Shown: positions 21,260 through 31,107 of the stretch, piece by piece
How the letters are laid out: every line of letters starts with the position of its first letter
Numbering within the stretch: the first letter of the stretch is position 1
NCBI GenBank assembly: GCA_018350325.1
Contig: JAEVLN010000010.1
Span: 1,240,001 to 1,304,000 of the forward strand
Reading direction: 5' to 3'
Origin: Globodera rostochiensis
Taxonomy: Eukaryota; Nematoda; Chromadorea; Rhabditida; Heteroderidae
DNA length: 64,000 nucleotides
The notes under the pieces: model-generated
What the model was told of the DNA's origin: nothing
The model's input: only the letters and a program-made list of their open reading frames with translations
Databases searched by the model: none
Position numbers and translations under genes: made by a program

Positions 21260-22609
21260 AGTATTTTTGGTGGCAATATTTGCAGCAAAAATTATAGTGC
21301 GTGTAAAAATGGAAGATTAAATTTTTGGATGATTTACGTTGCTGATCACAAGTGATTGGACCACCCCCCTTTTATTATAAATATTTTCTCTTCACGCAGA
21401 GGCACTCCGAATTCGGCAAATTCGTCGTTTGCCTATTCAAGGCACACCAAAGTCATTCAATCACAACCGCCCAAAAACCTGAATGTGAATTTTGTGTCTT
21501 GTGCCCAATTTTGACTGTGATTGGACAAGTTTGAGGGGGCGCCGTCGTCATTTTGTTGTACCCCCACCCCCAATCGGAGGAGTAAAAACAATAATATCAT
21601 TTCTCATCATTCGTGGAACTCTAAACTTTTTCAACGAATTTGGGTAATTTGGTGATCATGATCACGCAATTGAGGACTCTGATCGTCTGTAGACACACAA
21701 ACAACACACCACACAGATTTGCTGGTTGGTGGTACCACACCTATTTTAGAGTCACAAAGTAAAATTCTCCCAAATTAAAGTGATTCATTTAATTTGTGAG
21801 CCGCTGCACTGAGATCGGCCCCCACAGCAAGGGCCGAAAACTTAGGTAGTAAAATATGGAGAAAATAAATTTGAAAACGATTTTTTGTTTTGAGGGGTAG
21901 GGGGTCATATGATTAGGGAGGTCGCGCTACGACAATTATCGCCCGCATTTAGTGAGTCCACCACGCTATTTTTTGTGTTAACAATGGTAAAATTGGTGGG
22001 GGGCCATCAAAATTTCCAACAAAAAAAGAGTAAAATTTGTTTGTTTTGGTCGTTTTTGTTGCTCTTGCTGTCAAATAACTGATCCGGACTGCAGCAGAGT
22101 TAGAATAGGCAGATTTTATCGTTAAATGATTAAATAAACTATTTGTTTTTGTTACCTAAATTATTTCCAATTATTTTTAAATGAACTTTAGATTTTTTCA
22201 GTTTAATAGAGAATGACCATTTGATGAATAACTTTTAAGAATTAGAAAATGCAGGTTTGCCTTTTGTGCAATTTTAAAATTCTTTTATCATCATCTGTTA
22301 GCTTTTTAGCAACTTGAAACCCAAAATTTCTCAAAAATCAATTTTTAAAATTTTTATCTTGATCTTTCAAAAACGATCAAAATTTTTAATTATTTAACAT
22401 AAATAATTTGTTGCTCTAAAATAATGCATGTCAAAATAAACGATTAGTTAAATTAATTCAAGTTGTCATCGCTATGTGGTGACCGTCATTGATTGAGCTT
22501 TCTACTAATTCCAGCTTTCAGATGACGAGTCATGCCCTGTTAAGGTATTTTTTGGAGATGAAATCTTCATAAAATTTCATAATTAAAAAACTTAAATTAT
22601 TTAAATATA
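21260..22609. other. Intergenic region
   Basis: No gene recognised. CCCCACCCCC at 21560 and a GGTGGGGGGCC stretch near 21995 are simple sequence. The 200 bp upstream of 21259 would contain the promoter of glycine-rich gene B, but I cannot assign a site. Confidence 0.3.
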
Positions 22610-23818
22610 TTAAAAATAAAAATAAACATTACATCGATGTCCTGGACATTGCCGTAACGGAACGCATTTGCCCCATCGATTGCGCACGTGGCCAAATTTG
22701 CAGAAGCAACGAGGAGATGATTTGCATTTCCATGGACAACGAGGATATATCAATTGGCAACTTCCGTCACAAAACGCACAAAATCTGCGACGTTCATTTG
22801 GAGGACATCGGACAGAAGAATTTGGGGTAGTTGAACCAAGACGTGCTGAAGTTGTAATAAAACGTGCCGATGATGTTGAATTTGAATTTTCCGCATCGTC
22901 TCTTTCAGGAAAATTAAATGAAGTTGAGGAAGGACGAGCAGTTGATGTTGAGGAAGGACGAGCAGTTGATGTTGAGGAAGGACGAGCAGTTGATTTTGAG
23001 CTAGGACGAGCAGTTGATGTTGAGCTAGGACGAGCAGTTGATGTTGAGCTAGGACGAGCAGTTGATGTTGAGCTAGGACGAGCAGTTGATGTTGAGCTAG
23101 GACGAGCAGTTGATGTTGAGCTAGGACGAGCAGTTGATGTTGAGCTAGGACGAGCAGTTGATGTTGAGCTAGGACGAGCAGTTGATGTTGAACCAGGACG
23201 CACACTTGAACCAGAACGAGCTGTAGTGGAACCAATGCCAGCTATAGTAGAACCAAAACGTGCCGATGATGTTGAATTTGAATTTTCCGGATCGTCTCTT
23301 CCAGGAAAATTAAATGAAGTTGAGGAAGGACGAGCTGTTGATGCTGAAGCAACAGTTGATGTTGAACCGGGACGAGCAGTTGTTGTACCAGGACGATCAG
23401 TTGACGTTGAGTTCTGTCTCAAGGTCGATGCGGCAATTGGCGGCCTCATTTCCCACTAAATCAGTTTAAATGGCTCCTCAAAAAATGTTAAAATAAATAA
23501 TTTACAAATTGTAAATGGCTTTTTTGTTGTTGACGTTGATATGGAATTCAGTTTTGTTGTCCTCAAAAAACGATCTAAACAATGTTTTTTTTTGCTAATA
23601 CATATTAATATGTACAAAATTGTACGTTTTCTTCTGTTCCATCTTCGCTCATACGATTCCGAGCTTGACGAAGACGACGAACTCCAGTTTGGGTGCCATC
23701 TTCGATATGCCAAAATGAATTCGACCGACAGAAATGTAAGCAGCAGAATTGATACCAACTTTTTTTTAATTTAAAATTTTAATATTATATGGTAAGTTAT
23801 TAATTATATTACTTTCAT
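22610..23818 (-). CDS. Secreted Ser/Thr-repeat protein with C-terminal TIL domain
   Basis: A tiny first exon (23818-23813, ATG AAA, donor GTAATA) splices to 23758 and restores a signal peptide MKLVSILLLTFLSVEFILA that otherwise has no start codon. Exon 2 encodes a poly-Ser stretch. The last exon is open to 22610. The exon 2/3 junction is uncertain; donor 23654 with acceptor before 23444 fits the phase (314 aa). The middle is eleven copies of an 8-residue unit ARPSSTST, encoded by 24-bp repeats, flanked by two copies of SFNFP(G/E)RDD(P/A)ENSNSTSS. It is mucin-like and probably heavily O-glycosylated. The C-terminus has ten cysteines (CPPNERRRFC ... CFCKFGHVRN ... CVPLRQCPG) in the trypsin-inhibitor-like (TIL) pattern, so a protease inhibitor or adhesion role is possible. 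Confidence 0.7.
22921..23195. repeat. 24-bp coding minisatellite, eleven units
   Basis: Eleven units of GTTGATGTTGAGCTAGGACG plus AGCA (three with GAGGAA in place of GAGCTA) encode ARPSSTST on the minus strand. Because the unit is a multiple of three, all frames stay open, which creates long spurious frames on the other strand. Confidence 0.9.
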
Positions 23819-24895
23819 CCTGTTCTTTTTGAAAAAGATTTGAAGTTAAGCAAATTGATAGAAAATAAAAGTGTTTGATTTGACATAAAAATTGCAAAAT
23901 TTATTCTATATTTAGTGGCAAATGTACCAGTTTTGAATAAATTATCTTTGTAAATCCTTTGTTTGGGCGCCATTTTTGGACTCAATGTTCACAATATGCA
24001 AATTTATAAAATCAAATAACTCCCAGAAAACTTTGATGAACAAAAATTGTTCGTTTTTTAAAGATCATTTGAATATTAATTAAGATTCTTGTGATGAAGG
24101 TTCGGCAGCGGGAATCACTTTAGCATTCCCGGAGAAAATTTATCTAAACCGTGGTCTATTCTAAAGATGGATTCTGATAAATTTGATTTTTATAATATCT
24201 TTAAACCATTACAAAATTGCTTTATCCGTCGAAGCATTTTTGACTTATTCCTCCGTTCCAGATTAATTGCATCGATTAAATCTCTTCAAACATTATCATC
24301 ATAAGGCGAAAATGTTTTTTTCAACATACGATCCACATATATTTTATATGTTAATTTCAACCAATTTCTCCGAAATCCGGTCATAATTTCCGATTTTTTT
24401 TGCCAAATTTTCGGCAAAAAAAAACAGGAGCAAAATTAAAAATCAGGAAGTCAAAAAAAAGGTAGTAGGAATGATTTTAATTTATATTCTCATTGATTTT
24501 TTCGACTGATATTATTTGAGGTTCTTTTGTGTAATCGTTCGTAATGTTCCATTTGCGAAAATAATTAAATGTGTAGCAAAAAACGGGAATTGATCGGCGA
24601 AAAGCACAAATAAACAAAACATTTTCCATTCATTGCCTAGAGGAAAATTCCATTGCAAATTATTAACCGTCGTTAAAAACTATTATATTTATCAATTATT
24701 AAAAAGATTTTTAAAAATAATTTTAAAATGTTGTTAAACAATTCAAAAAAGCTCAGACAGCAGCAGGCAAAATATTACAAATCACTCTTATTTTGTACAG
24801 CTTCGGACCAAAAACGGAAAAAAGTACCAAAAAAATATTTTCCCAAAATCCACAAATATATTTTTTTAATAAAATCATTGTTTTTATGAAGGAAA
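23819..24895. other. Intergenic region
   Basis: AT-rich, without an exon-like frame or a recognised repeat. It lies between the divergent starts of the TIL gene (minus) and the SXP/RAL-2 gene (plus), so it should contain both promoters. Confidence 0.3.
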
Positions 24896-25911
24896 ATGAA
24901 TTATTCTATAAATATATTGCTCACAATTTGCATCATTTTTTCATGTTATTCACCCGCAACTGGTGCCCACCTGTCTTATGCCAACCTAACCACGGATGAA
25001 GCGGCCAAACTCACCAAAACATTGGCATATTTAGCCAACCAATCGTTGGAAACCAAAGAAAATGCGTTGAAATTGATGGCAACAAATGGCAGTGAAGCAC
25101 TAAAGGCAAGTCTCAAGTCAAATTGGTCCGGCTCGGGTCGGTTCGGCACTCGGTTTCGATGCCGAAAACATTACATCTCCTTGTACAACCTCAACCAAAC
25201 AATACAAATTTGGTATTGATTGAAAGCATTTGAAGAGTAGATAGATGTTTGTATTAGGGTTACTCCCCGAGCCCTCGGGCGGGAAAGTCGGAGGTCGGGG
25301 ACGAAAACCCCGACCAAAAATTCGCCATGGATCCCGACCGACCGTCTTTGGGGGATCTTCGGGATTGGGCTGGGGAAATGATTAACCTAGTATCATTATG
25401 CTGAAAATCGATTTGTCCGCTTTCTAAATATATATTTACTTTTGAAAATAGTTAAAAAATAATATTTATTGTTTTTTAAGTTATTTTCGTTATTTTTTTC
25501 GGGCAGTTTATTTTTATTTTTTATTATTTAATTTTAAAACTACTTTTATTTTGTTTATTTTTCTACGAAAGCTCTACAAATTAAAACTATGAGTCGCGCA
25601 TCGTTTAGCAATAATTCTCGGTACATTTTTAGCAGACGGTCGTTGCCTTGTTGATGGAAGAGGAGCAAACTCTTGATAAGTTTAAAAAGTTATCGGACGA
25701 AGAATCAGCAAATATGCCCCCAACTGCCAAACAGACGGTGAAGAATGCTGAAGACATTTTGCTGGACCGGAAATTAACGCCAAAAGAACAATTTGAACAA
25801 ATTGCCAAATTGGACACGGCGAATTCATTTAATGAAATTGCCAAATTTGAAACGTTGCACAACATCACACATTCCAAGGCACTGAAATTGTGGCAATCAA
25901 AGCCCTACTGA
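24896..25911 (+). CDS. SXP/RAL-2 family (DUF148) secreted protein
   Basis: Two exons, 24896-25105 and 25636-25911, give 161 aa. Residues 1-24 are a signal peptide (INILLTICIIFSCYSPATGA). The mature part shows the family pattern: LTTDEAAKLTKTLAYLANQS, NGSEALK, then EQTLDKFKKLSDE, TVKNAEDILLD and LTPKEQFEQIAKL. SXP/RAL-2 proteins are nematode-specific, secreted, helical and often immunodominant antigens; biochemical function is unknown. The intron uses a GC donor (AAG|GCAAGT), the standard rare GC-AG class. No GT donor is available nearby and the phase-0 join reconstitutes the domain. The 530-bp intron contains a CCCCGAC word-repeat element (about 25255-25385). Confidence 0.8.
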
Positions 25912-26930
25912 CGGATAATTTGGTGAAAAAAAGTCGGCATAAAAATGTTTTAACATTTAATCAATTCATTGAGAAAGCGAGCAAAAAACAAAAGGAAAAA
26001 CGAAGGAAATAGGCTTTATCTTGCAGCTAATGACTATTAGTAAATTTTGGAATAATTAACAAAATGTTAAAATTTTAAACATTTACTTGAAATTGACCTA
26101 ACAACACTGCAACATGCTAAACCAGGGATGTAATCGGATTTCGACATTTTTAGGTCCGGAATCCCGAACTTTTTGGCGAAAACTTTCCGACCCCGATCCC
26201 CGACGATTTTGATCCAATTCCCGACCCCGACACCCGTCCCCGACAAACTTTCTAGCATTATTATATATCCTAATTTCAACGAATTCAAAAAAACGATTGA
26301 AATAAGTTTTATCTTGAAGCTAATGCCTCGAGCAAGGCAAGTTTTTTACGCGCTTACAAAAAGAAGGTCCCCATGATTTGATTAAGATCATTATTTGTTT
26401 AATTTAGGGTACTTTCCGTTTTGCGACCCCCTCGCCAAATTTGCTGAAAACAGCATATATGGGGTTTTCAAGGGTGCTGATCACGAATCTGACAATATTT
26501 TTAAGATCTGACAACATCTAAAATTTTGAAAATCTATGATTTTTGATTTTTTTTTACCATTAATCATACAAAAGGTAGAGACTTAGGGGTTCGTTAGGCT
26601 TAGGCCTAAGCCACCCTGGCTTGGGGTTCGTTAGGCTTAGGCTTAGGCTTAAGCCACCCTGAGATGAACCCCTAAACTATTGACGGCCTAAGCCTAACGA
26701 ATCCTAAGCGCAGGGCGGCTTAGGCCCAAGCCTAACGAACCCCAATCCAGGGTGGCTTAGGCCTAAGCCTAACGAACTTTTGACCAAAAGTTCCCCCTAT
26801 GGTTTTTCAAAATTTGAACTGTTTCAAAAACCGGTTTAAAGGTCGAGCCCGCTTAAATTTTTGCTTTTTCCATCGTTTTCAGCATCCTAGAAAACCTATA
26901 AAATCGGTTTTGGATATTAATGGCAAAAAA
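25912..26930. other. Intergenic region with CCCCGAC and TTAGGC repeat elements
   Basis: No gene seen. At 26135-26250 there is a CCCCGAC word-repeat element. From 26430 to 26530 the sequence resembles 59750-59830 (CTGACAACATCTAA and TGATCACGAATCTGAC words), so a dispersed repeat is likely. Confidence 0.35.
26585..26775. repeat. TTAGGC-word repeat
   Basis: About 190 bp of TTAGGC, CCTAAGCC and GTTCGTTAGGC words in both orientations, including three perfect consecutive TTAGGC units at 26631-26648. TTAGGC is the nematode telomere repeat. The arrangement is palindromic (TTAGGCTTAGG then CCTAAGCCTAA), matching the core of the MITE family at 12561, 16896 and 36412, so a transposon core is likelier than a healed telomere. 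Confidence 0.7.
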
Positions 26931-26944
26931 TTAACAAAATTCAC

Positions 26945-27155
26945 CAATTTTGCAGTTATTTAAGCAACACAAGTACACTCTCAAGTATTTGGCTGTGTCT
27001 AATTCGATGATAGCGGCCTCCAAATGCCATGCCATGCCACGCACATTCACTTCGTCGCCTTTACGCTCAGTTCCAACCGGTTGTTTGACGAATTCGGAAA
27101 ATTTGTCAAGCCGAAGCCTCAACTCGCCGGTGAGTGCGTCCGGATTACCTTTAAA
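26945..27155 (-). pseudogene. MATH-domain exon, probably an isolated fragment
   Basis: A single exon-like frame with acceptor TTTTAAG before 27155 and donor GTGAAT after 26945. It encodes the start of a MATH domain: LTGELRLRLDKFSEFVKQP, then VNVRGMAWHLEA and YLRVYLCCLNN. In nematodes MATH domains occur in large BATH/MATH families that recruit targets to Cul3 ligases. I find neither the rest of the domain nor a start within several kb; both flanks are repeat elements (26585-26775 and 27655-27790). It may be a remnant, or a gene whose other exons I missed. Confidence 0.45.
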
Positions 27156-27654
27156 CTTAAAATAGAATTTCAAATTGTATTTTTTATTTATTATAATTTA
27201 CAAAACTCACATCCGGCCAAATTTAGCAAAAATAAATAGAAAAAAATGTTTAAAATGAAGAAGACTCGTTTTGAAAAGCTCTTCATAGTATTAATATAAA
27301 AGATATATTATTTAAAAAAGTAATATGATAAAATTGCTAGAGTAAAATTGAAATATGCGCATTATTATTGATTTTTTACAATAAATAAATTAGGTCAGCG
27401 GAAATGCGTCAGCGGAAAATGCGTCAGTGATTATTAGAAGTCGAGAAAAAAAGTGTTTTTATCGGATTTAGGGGCTTAGACTACAATTCTAACAGCCATT
27501 TCTGCCGAACCTCGAACCAAATTCGAACAATTTTCAAAAATTCCAAATTTTACAAAAATCCAGTTTGGTCTCATCATTCAAAAATATGAATTCGATTATT
27601 ACTTTCGTTGTAAAATGTCTCGAATCCCACCCAAAACTTCCCGAATTTCCTAAC

Positions 27655-27790
27655 TAGCCTAAGCTAGGCTTAAGCTATGCTTAGGCCTCAGCCTAACAAA
27701 CCCCAAGCCAGGTTGGTTTAGGCCTAAGCTAGGCTTAGGCTTAGGTACTGGACAGAATCGGCAATCGTGGTTGGCTTCGGACGAGTTAGC
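27655..27790. repeat. TTAGGC-word MITE relative
   Basis: CCTAAGCTAGGCTTAAGC words followed by GGTACTGGACAGAATCGGCA and GGCTTCGGACGAGTTAGC, the same order of blocks as in the MITE at 12561-12765 but with diverged ends. A degenerate copy. Confidence 0.6.
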
Positions 27791-28019
27791 CGCCAAACTT
27801 GATTTTTGGAAAAATTTGAATTTTCGACCAAATGTTCGAATTCTGGTCCGGGGTTCGGAATTGGTTGTAACAGAGGTCAGAATTGGATTCTTCAGCCCCA
27901 AAAACCTCCAGAAACATGTTTTACATGACTTTTAATAATCACTGATGCATTTTCCACTGACGCATTTTCCGGGAGCCGTTAAAAACAAACAAAGAGAGAG
28001 GTGAATTTAAGCTTTATTT

Positions 28020-28935
28020 AAATTTCTTAAAGATTTAGTCAAATTTATTAAAGTTTAGAATTTTTTAAAATATTTTGTGGTTTACAAATATTTTCTATTT
28101 TTGCCGGAAGTCCCAAAATATATTTGTTTTTAAATATAAATCCATCGTTCAAAATTAAAATCAATTCAATATAAATATCCACATTATTTCCGTTAAACGT
28201 GGCAATTTACGTTATTTAATTGTATATATTTATTTACTCGTAAACATTTATTGCTATTATTATTCATTTTCACATCGATAGGTGAAATGCTTAGAATGAT
28301 TGTGAATTTGTTGCTTATATTTATTTTTTTAAATCAATTCATCGAAATTAAAGCGGGAAATAATGGTAATCATTTTACAATTTTGTATTGAATGATGAAA
28401 ACTATATTTTAAGGCTTCTTTCGCCGAAAGCGAGATGCTCCTGCATCGAATTCATCTCGACAAGAAGAACGTCCGATTTTAAATAATATAAATTCAAATT
28501 CTTTTCCAAATGATGTGAATGATGTTTCAGGTAGGTTATAAGCATTTTATAATTTTTGCATAAAATTAAAGAGTTTTTCTTTAAGCTTCTCTTCAACATT
28601 TGCAAACCAACGAGGCTGAACAACCTTCACAAAATTCACATGTTCAACCCGAAGAGAGTCATGGAATTAGCCAAGTGGCACAAACAACAGCGACTATAAA
28701 TAGTAGGGTTGGTCTCCGACCCCCGAACCCCGACATTGTCAACCCCGACCCCGACTTTTCCGCCCCCGAGGGCGATCATCCAATGCCAGGCATCGACAAC
28801 ATTGAAATGCCACAAGGTCAGGCATCAAGCAGTTCGGATTTAGCATCAGATGGCAGCAACAACAAAGAGTGCGCAATTTGTTTGCAACCATTGCTGGCTT
28901 CGGAAGATGTGAAAAAGTTACTCTCATGCCAGGTA
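28020..28935. repeat. Inverted duplication, left arm (RING gene)
   Basis: Upstream region and exons 1-3 of the RING gene match about 29640-30395 in opposite orientation. The match starts at AAATATTTTGTGGTTTACAAATA on the outer side. It ends just after the exon 3 donor, where the right arm switches to a dispersed repeat. Confidence 0.8.
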
Positions 28936-29221
28936 CTTTTACATTTTAATTATATTTTTTATATAAATTTATATTTAGCACACCTTTCATCCTAATTGTA
29001 TCGATACATGGTAATACAAACATTTAAATTAAAAAAGTCAAAATATCTAAAATGCAAAGTTAAGCATTAAATAGAGAAATTATATGATAAAACATTTGAC
29101 AATTTATTTTAGGCTCGGAATCGGAAAAACGACTTGCCCAGTTTGTCGTTGCCAGGTTAACCCTATTGACCGGGTTGGCCGTGTTGAACCGGTTGTCTGG
29201 TATGACTTCGTTCTCGAATAG
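28287..29221 (+). CDS. Secreted RING-H2 protein (putative E3 ubiquitin ligase)
   Basis: Five exons (28287-28365, 28414-28530, 28586-28932, 28979-29010, 29113-29221) join in frame to 227 aa; a second in-frame ATG is at 28296. Residues 1-24 form a signal peptide (IVNLLLIFIFLNQFIEIKA). After an Asn/Gln/Ser-rich linker comes a RING-H2 finger: CAIC at 161-164, C180, H182, H185, C188, then CPVC at 200-203. All eight zinc ligands are present and split over exons 3-5. RING-H2 fingers bind E2 enzymes. Secreted RING proteins are known effectors of plant-parasitic nematodes (for example Globodera RHA1B), so export to a host is a possible role but is inference. Residues of about 106-135 derive from a CCCCGAC word repeat inside exon 3. 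An inverted pseudogene copy follows. Confidence 0.8.
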
Positions 29222-29639
29222 GTGGACGAACATATACTATATCTTTGAAAGTATGTTTTAACTTTAAATAGATTTTACATTGAAAATGTAAATGCATGTT
29301 GATTAAATTTATGTTAAATTTACCCTTTTTTAAAACAGGGGTTGCTGACTGGTGATGGGAATGTGAAACGGAAACAGTTTAAAGAATCCAAGGAAAAACC
29401 ATTGTTATATCACCGTATAATTTCAAAAAAGTTGTTTATTTTTTGGCTGTTCTGACGAAAAAATTGTTTTAATTTGTCGGGATCAGGGGGCTGGACGTCA
29501 TGCAGGCACATATTTAGGATTTTGCTTTGGGGGGGGGGAGGGGTACAACAAAAAAAAAGTCGATTTTAGGGGTGCATTTTTGGGTTTTATTGCATTTTTC
29601 TTAAGCAATTTATTCAAAAAACTGGTTTTGAGGGTAAAA

Positions 29640-30145
29640 TGTAAAAGTACCAGGCATGATAATGCTTTAACATTGTCCGAAGCCAGCAATGATTGCAAAC
29701 AAATTGGGCACTCTGGTGTGCCTACGTTGTTGCTGCCATCTGATGCTAAAGCCGAACTGCTTGATGCCTGGCCTTGTGGCATTATATGCGAATTTTGTGA
29801 CGGTCGTTCAGCCTCGTTGATTTGCAAATGTTGAAAAACTGTTTAATTTTTATGGCAAAATTACAAAATGCTTATAATCTAAATGCAACATCATTCACAT
29901 CATTTGGAAAAGAATTTGTATTTATATTATTTAAAATTAGACATGCTTGACGATTTCCATTAATCGAACCTCGAGATGAATGCGATGCAGCACCAACTCG
30001 CATTTGGCGAGAGGAGCCTTAAAAATATATTTTTTTATCATTTAATACAAAATTTTACCATTATTTCCCGCTTTAATTTCGATGAATTGATTTAAAGAAA
30101 TAAATATAACCAACAAATTCAGAATCATTTTAAGCATTTCAACTA
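29640..30145 (-). pseudogene. Inverted, truncated copy of the RING-H2 gene
   Basis: Exon 1 (signal peptide, 30143 downwards) is intact and spliced as in the parent gene. The donor of exon 2 is lost (GCATTTAG in place of TCAGGTAGG) and the exon 3 acceptor is deleted. Exon 3 lacks the segment between SQNSH and MPQGQ. The sequence keeps CPIC and LSC but ends before the zinc-binding H-x2-H-x2-C and the final CPVC, where a GGGGTGCATTTTTGGG repeat takes over at about 29640. It therefore has neither a spliceable transcript nor a complete RING. Confidence 0.8.
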
Positions 30146-31107
30146 TTGATGTGAAAATGAATAATAATAGCAAAAAAATAAAAAAATGTTTGAGTTAATA
30201 AATATTTACAATTAAATAACGTAAATTGCCACGTTTAACGGAAATAATGTGATATTTATATTGAATTGATTTTAATTTTGAACGATGGATTTAAATTTAA
30301 AAACAAATATATTTTAGGGACTTCCGGGAGAAAATAGAAAATATTTGTAAACCACAAAATATTAAAAAAAAATCCTAAAAAACCTTAATAAATTATAACA
30401 AAATCTTTCAAAATTTTTAGGAGTATTTGTTCCTAAAATACAAAATCTGATCATTCATATGTAAAATTACGTACCTTTTTAGGCGACTATTTTGCAATTT
30501 TTCTTGCCTAAAATTAGCACCCCTAAATAATAATTTTACCGTGCAAAAATTATTGTTTTTAGACTCGAACAAGGTGACCTCGGGTTCAAAAATTTTGAAT
30601 AATTGATCGAACGAGATGATCACTTGGGTTCAATTTTGAATAATTGATCGAACGAGATGATCACTTGGGTTCAATTTTGAATAAATGATCAACGAGGTGA
30701 CCTCGGGTGATGATCACTTGGGTTCAATTTTGAATAAATGATCAACGAGGTGACCTCGGGTGATGATCACTTGGGTTCAATTTTGAATAATTGATCGAAC
30801 GAGATGATCACAAGAACATTTCAGCAGAGAGCAAACGTAACAGTACTTTTTTATATTTTAAATAGAAGATAAAAAAATTTGTAAATAGTTCCAAAAATTC
30901 GAAATTGCATTAAAAAGTTACAATTTTTGCGGTTTTCATATAAATCAGCAGCTAGTGCGGTTTTTAAGCAATTCCCATAAAATATAATTTCCTAAAAATG
31001 TCATTCTACGTTCAAGAGTTTTTTGGTAATAAACACTTTTAACACAACATTTATGAGTAAAATAACAACAATTTTGAATTAGTCATTGAAAAATTCCAAA
31101 ATTTGCA
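30146..31107. other. Intergenic region between RING pseudogene and PLA2-like gene
   Basis: 30146-30395 is the right arm of the RING inverted duplication (upstream region). 30590-30810 is a tandem repeat. The rest is AT-rich with no exon-like frame. Confidence 0.4.
30590..30812. repeat. ~50-bp tandem repeat with GATGATCACTTGGGTTC
   Basis: About five units containing TGATCGAACGAGATGATCAC or TGATCAACGAGGTGACCTCG followed by TTGGGTTCAATTTTGAATAA. GAGGTGACCTC and GATGATCA are themselves palindromic. No coding signal. Confidence 0.8.

Noticed and set aside
22668..23459. 263-codon open frame on the plus strand
   Set aside because: It overlaps the 24-bp coding repeat in antisense. The minus frame has the signal peptide and the ten-cysteine TIL pattern; the plus frame has neither.
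26631..26648. Healed chromosome end or true interstitial telomere
   Set aside because: There are only three perfect TTAGGC units, and the surroundings are palindromic mixtures identical in style to the MITE cores.
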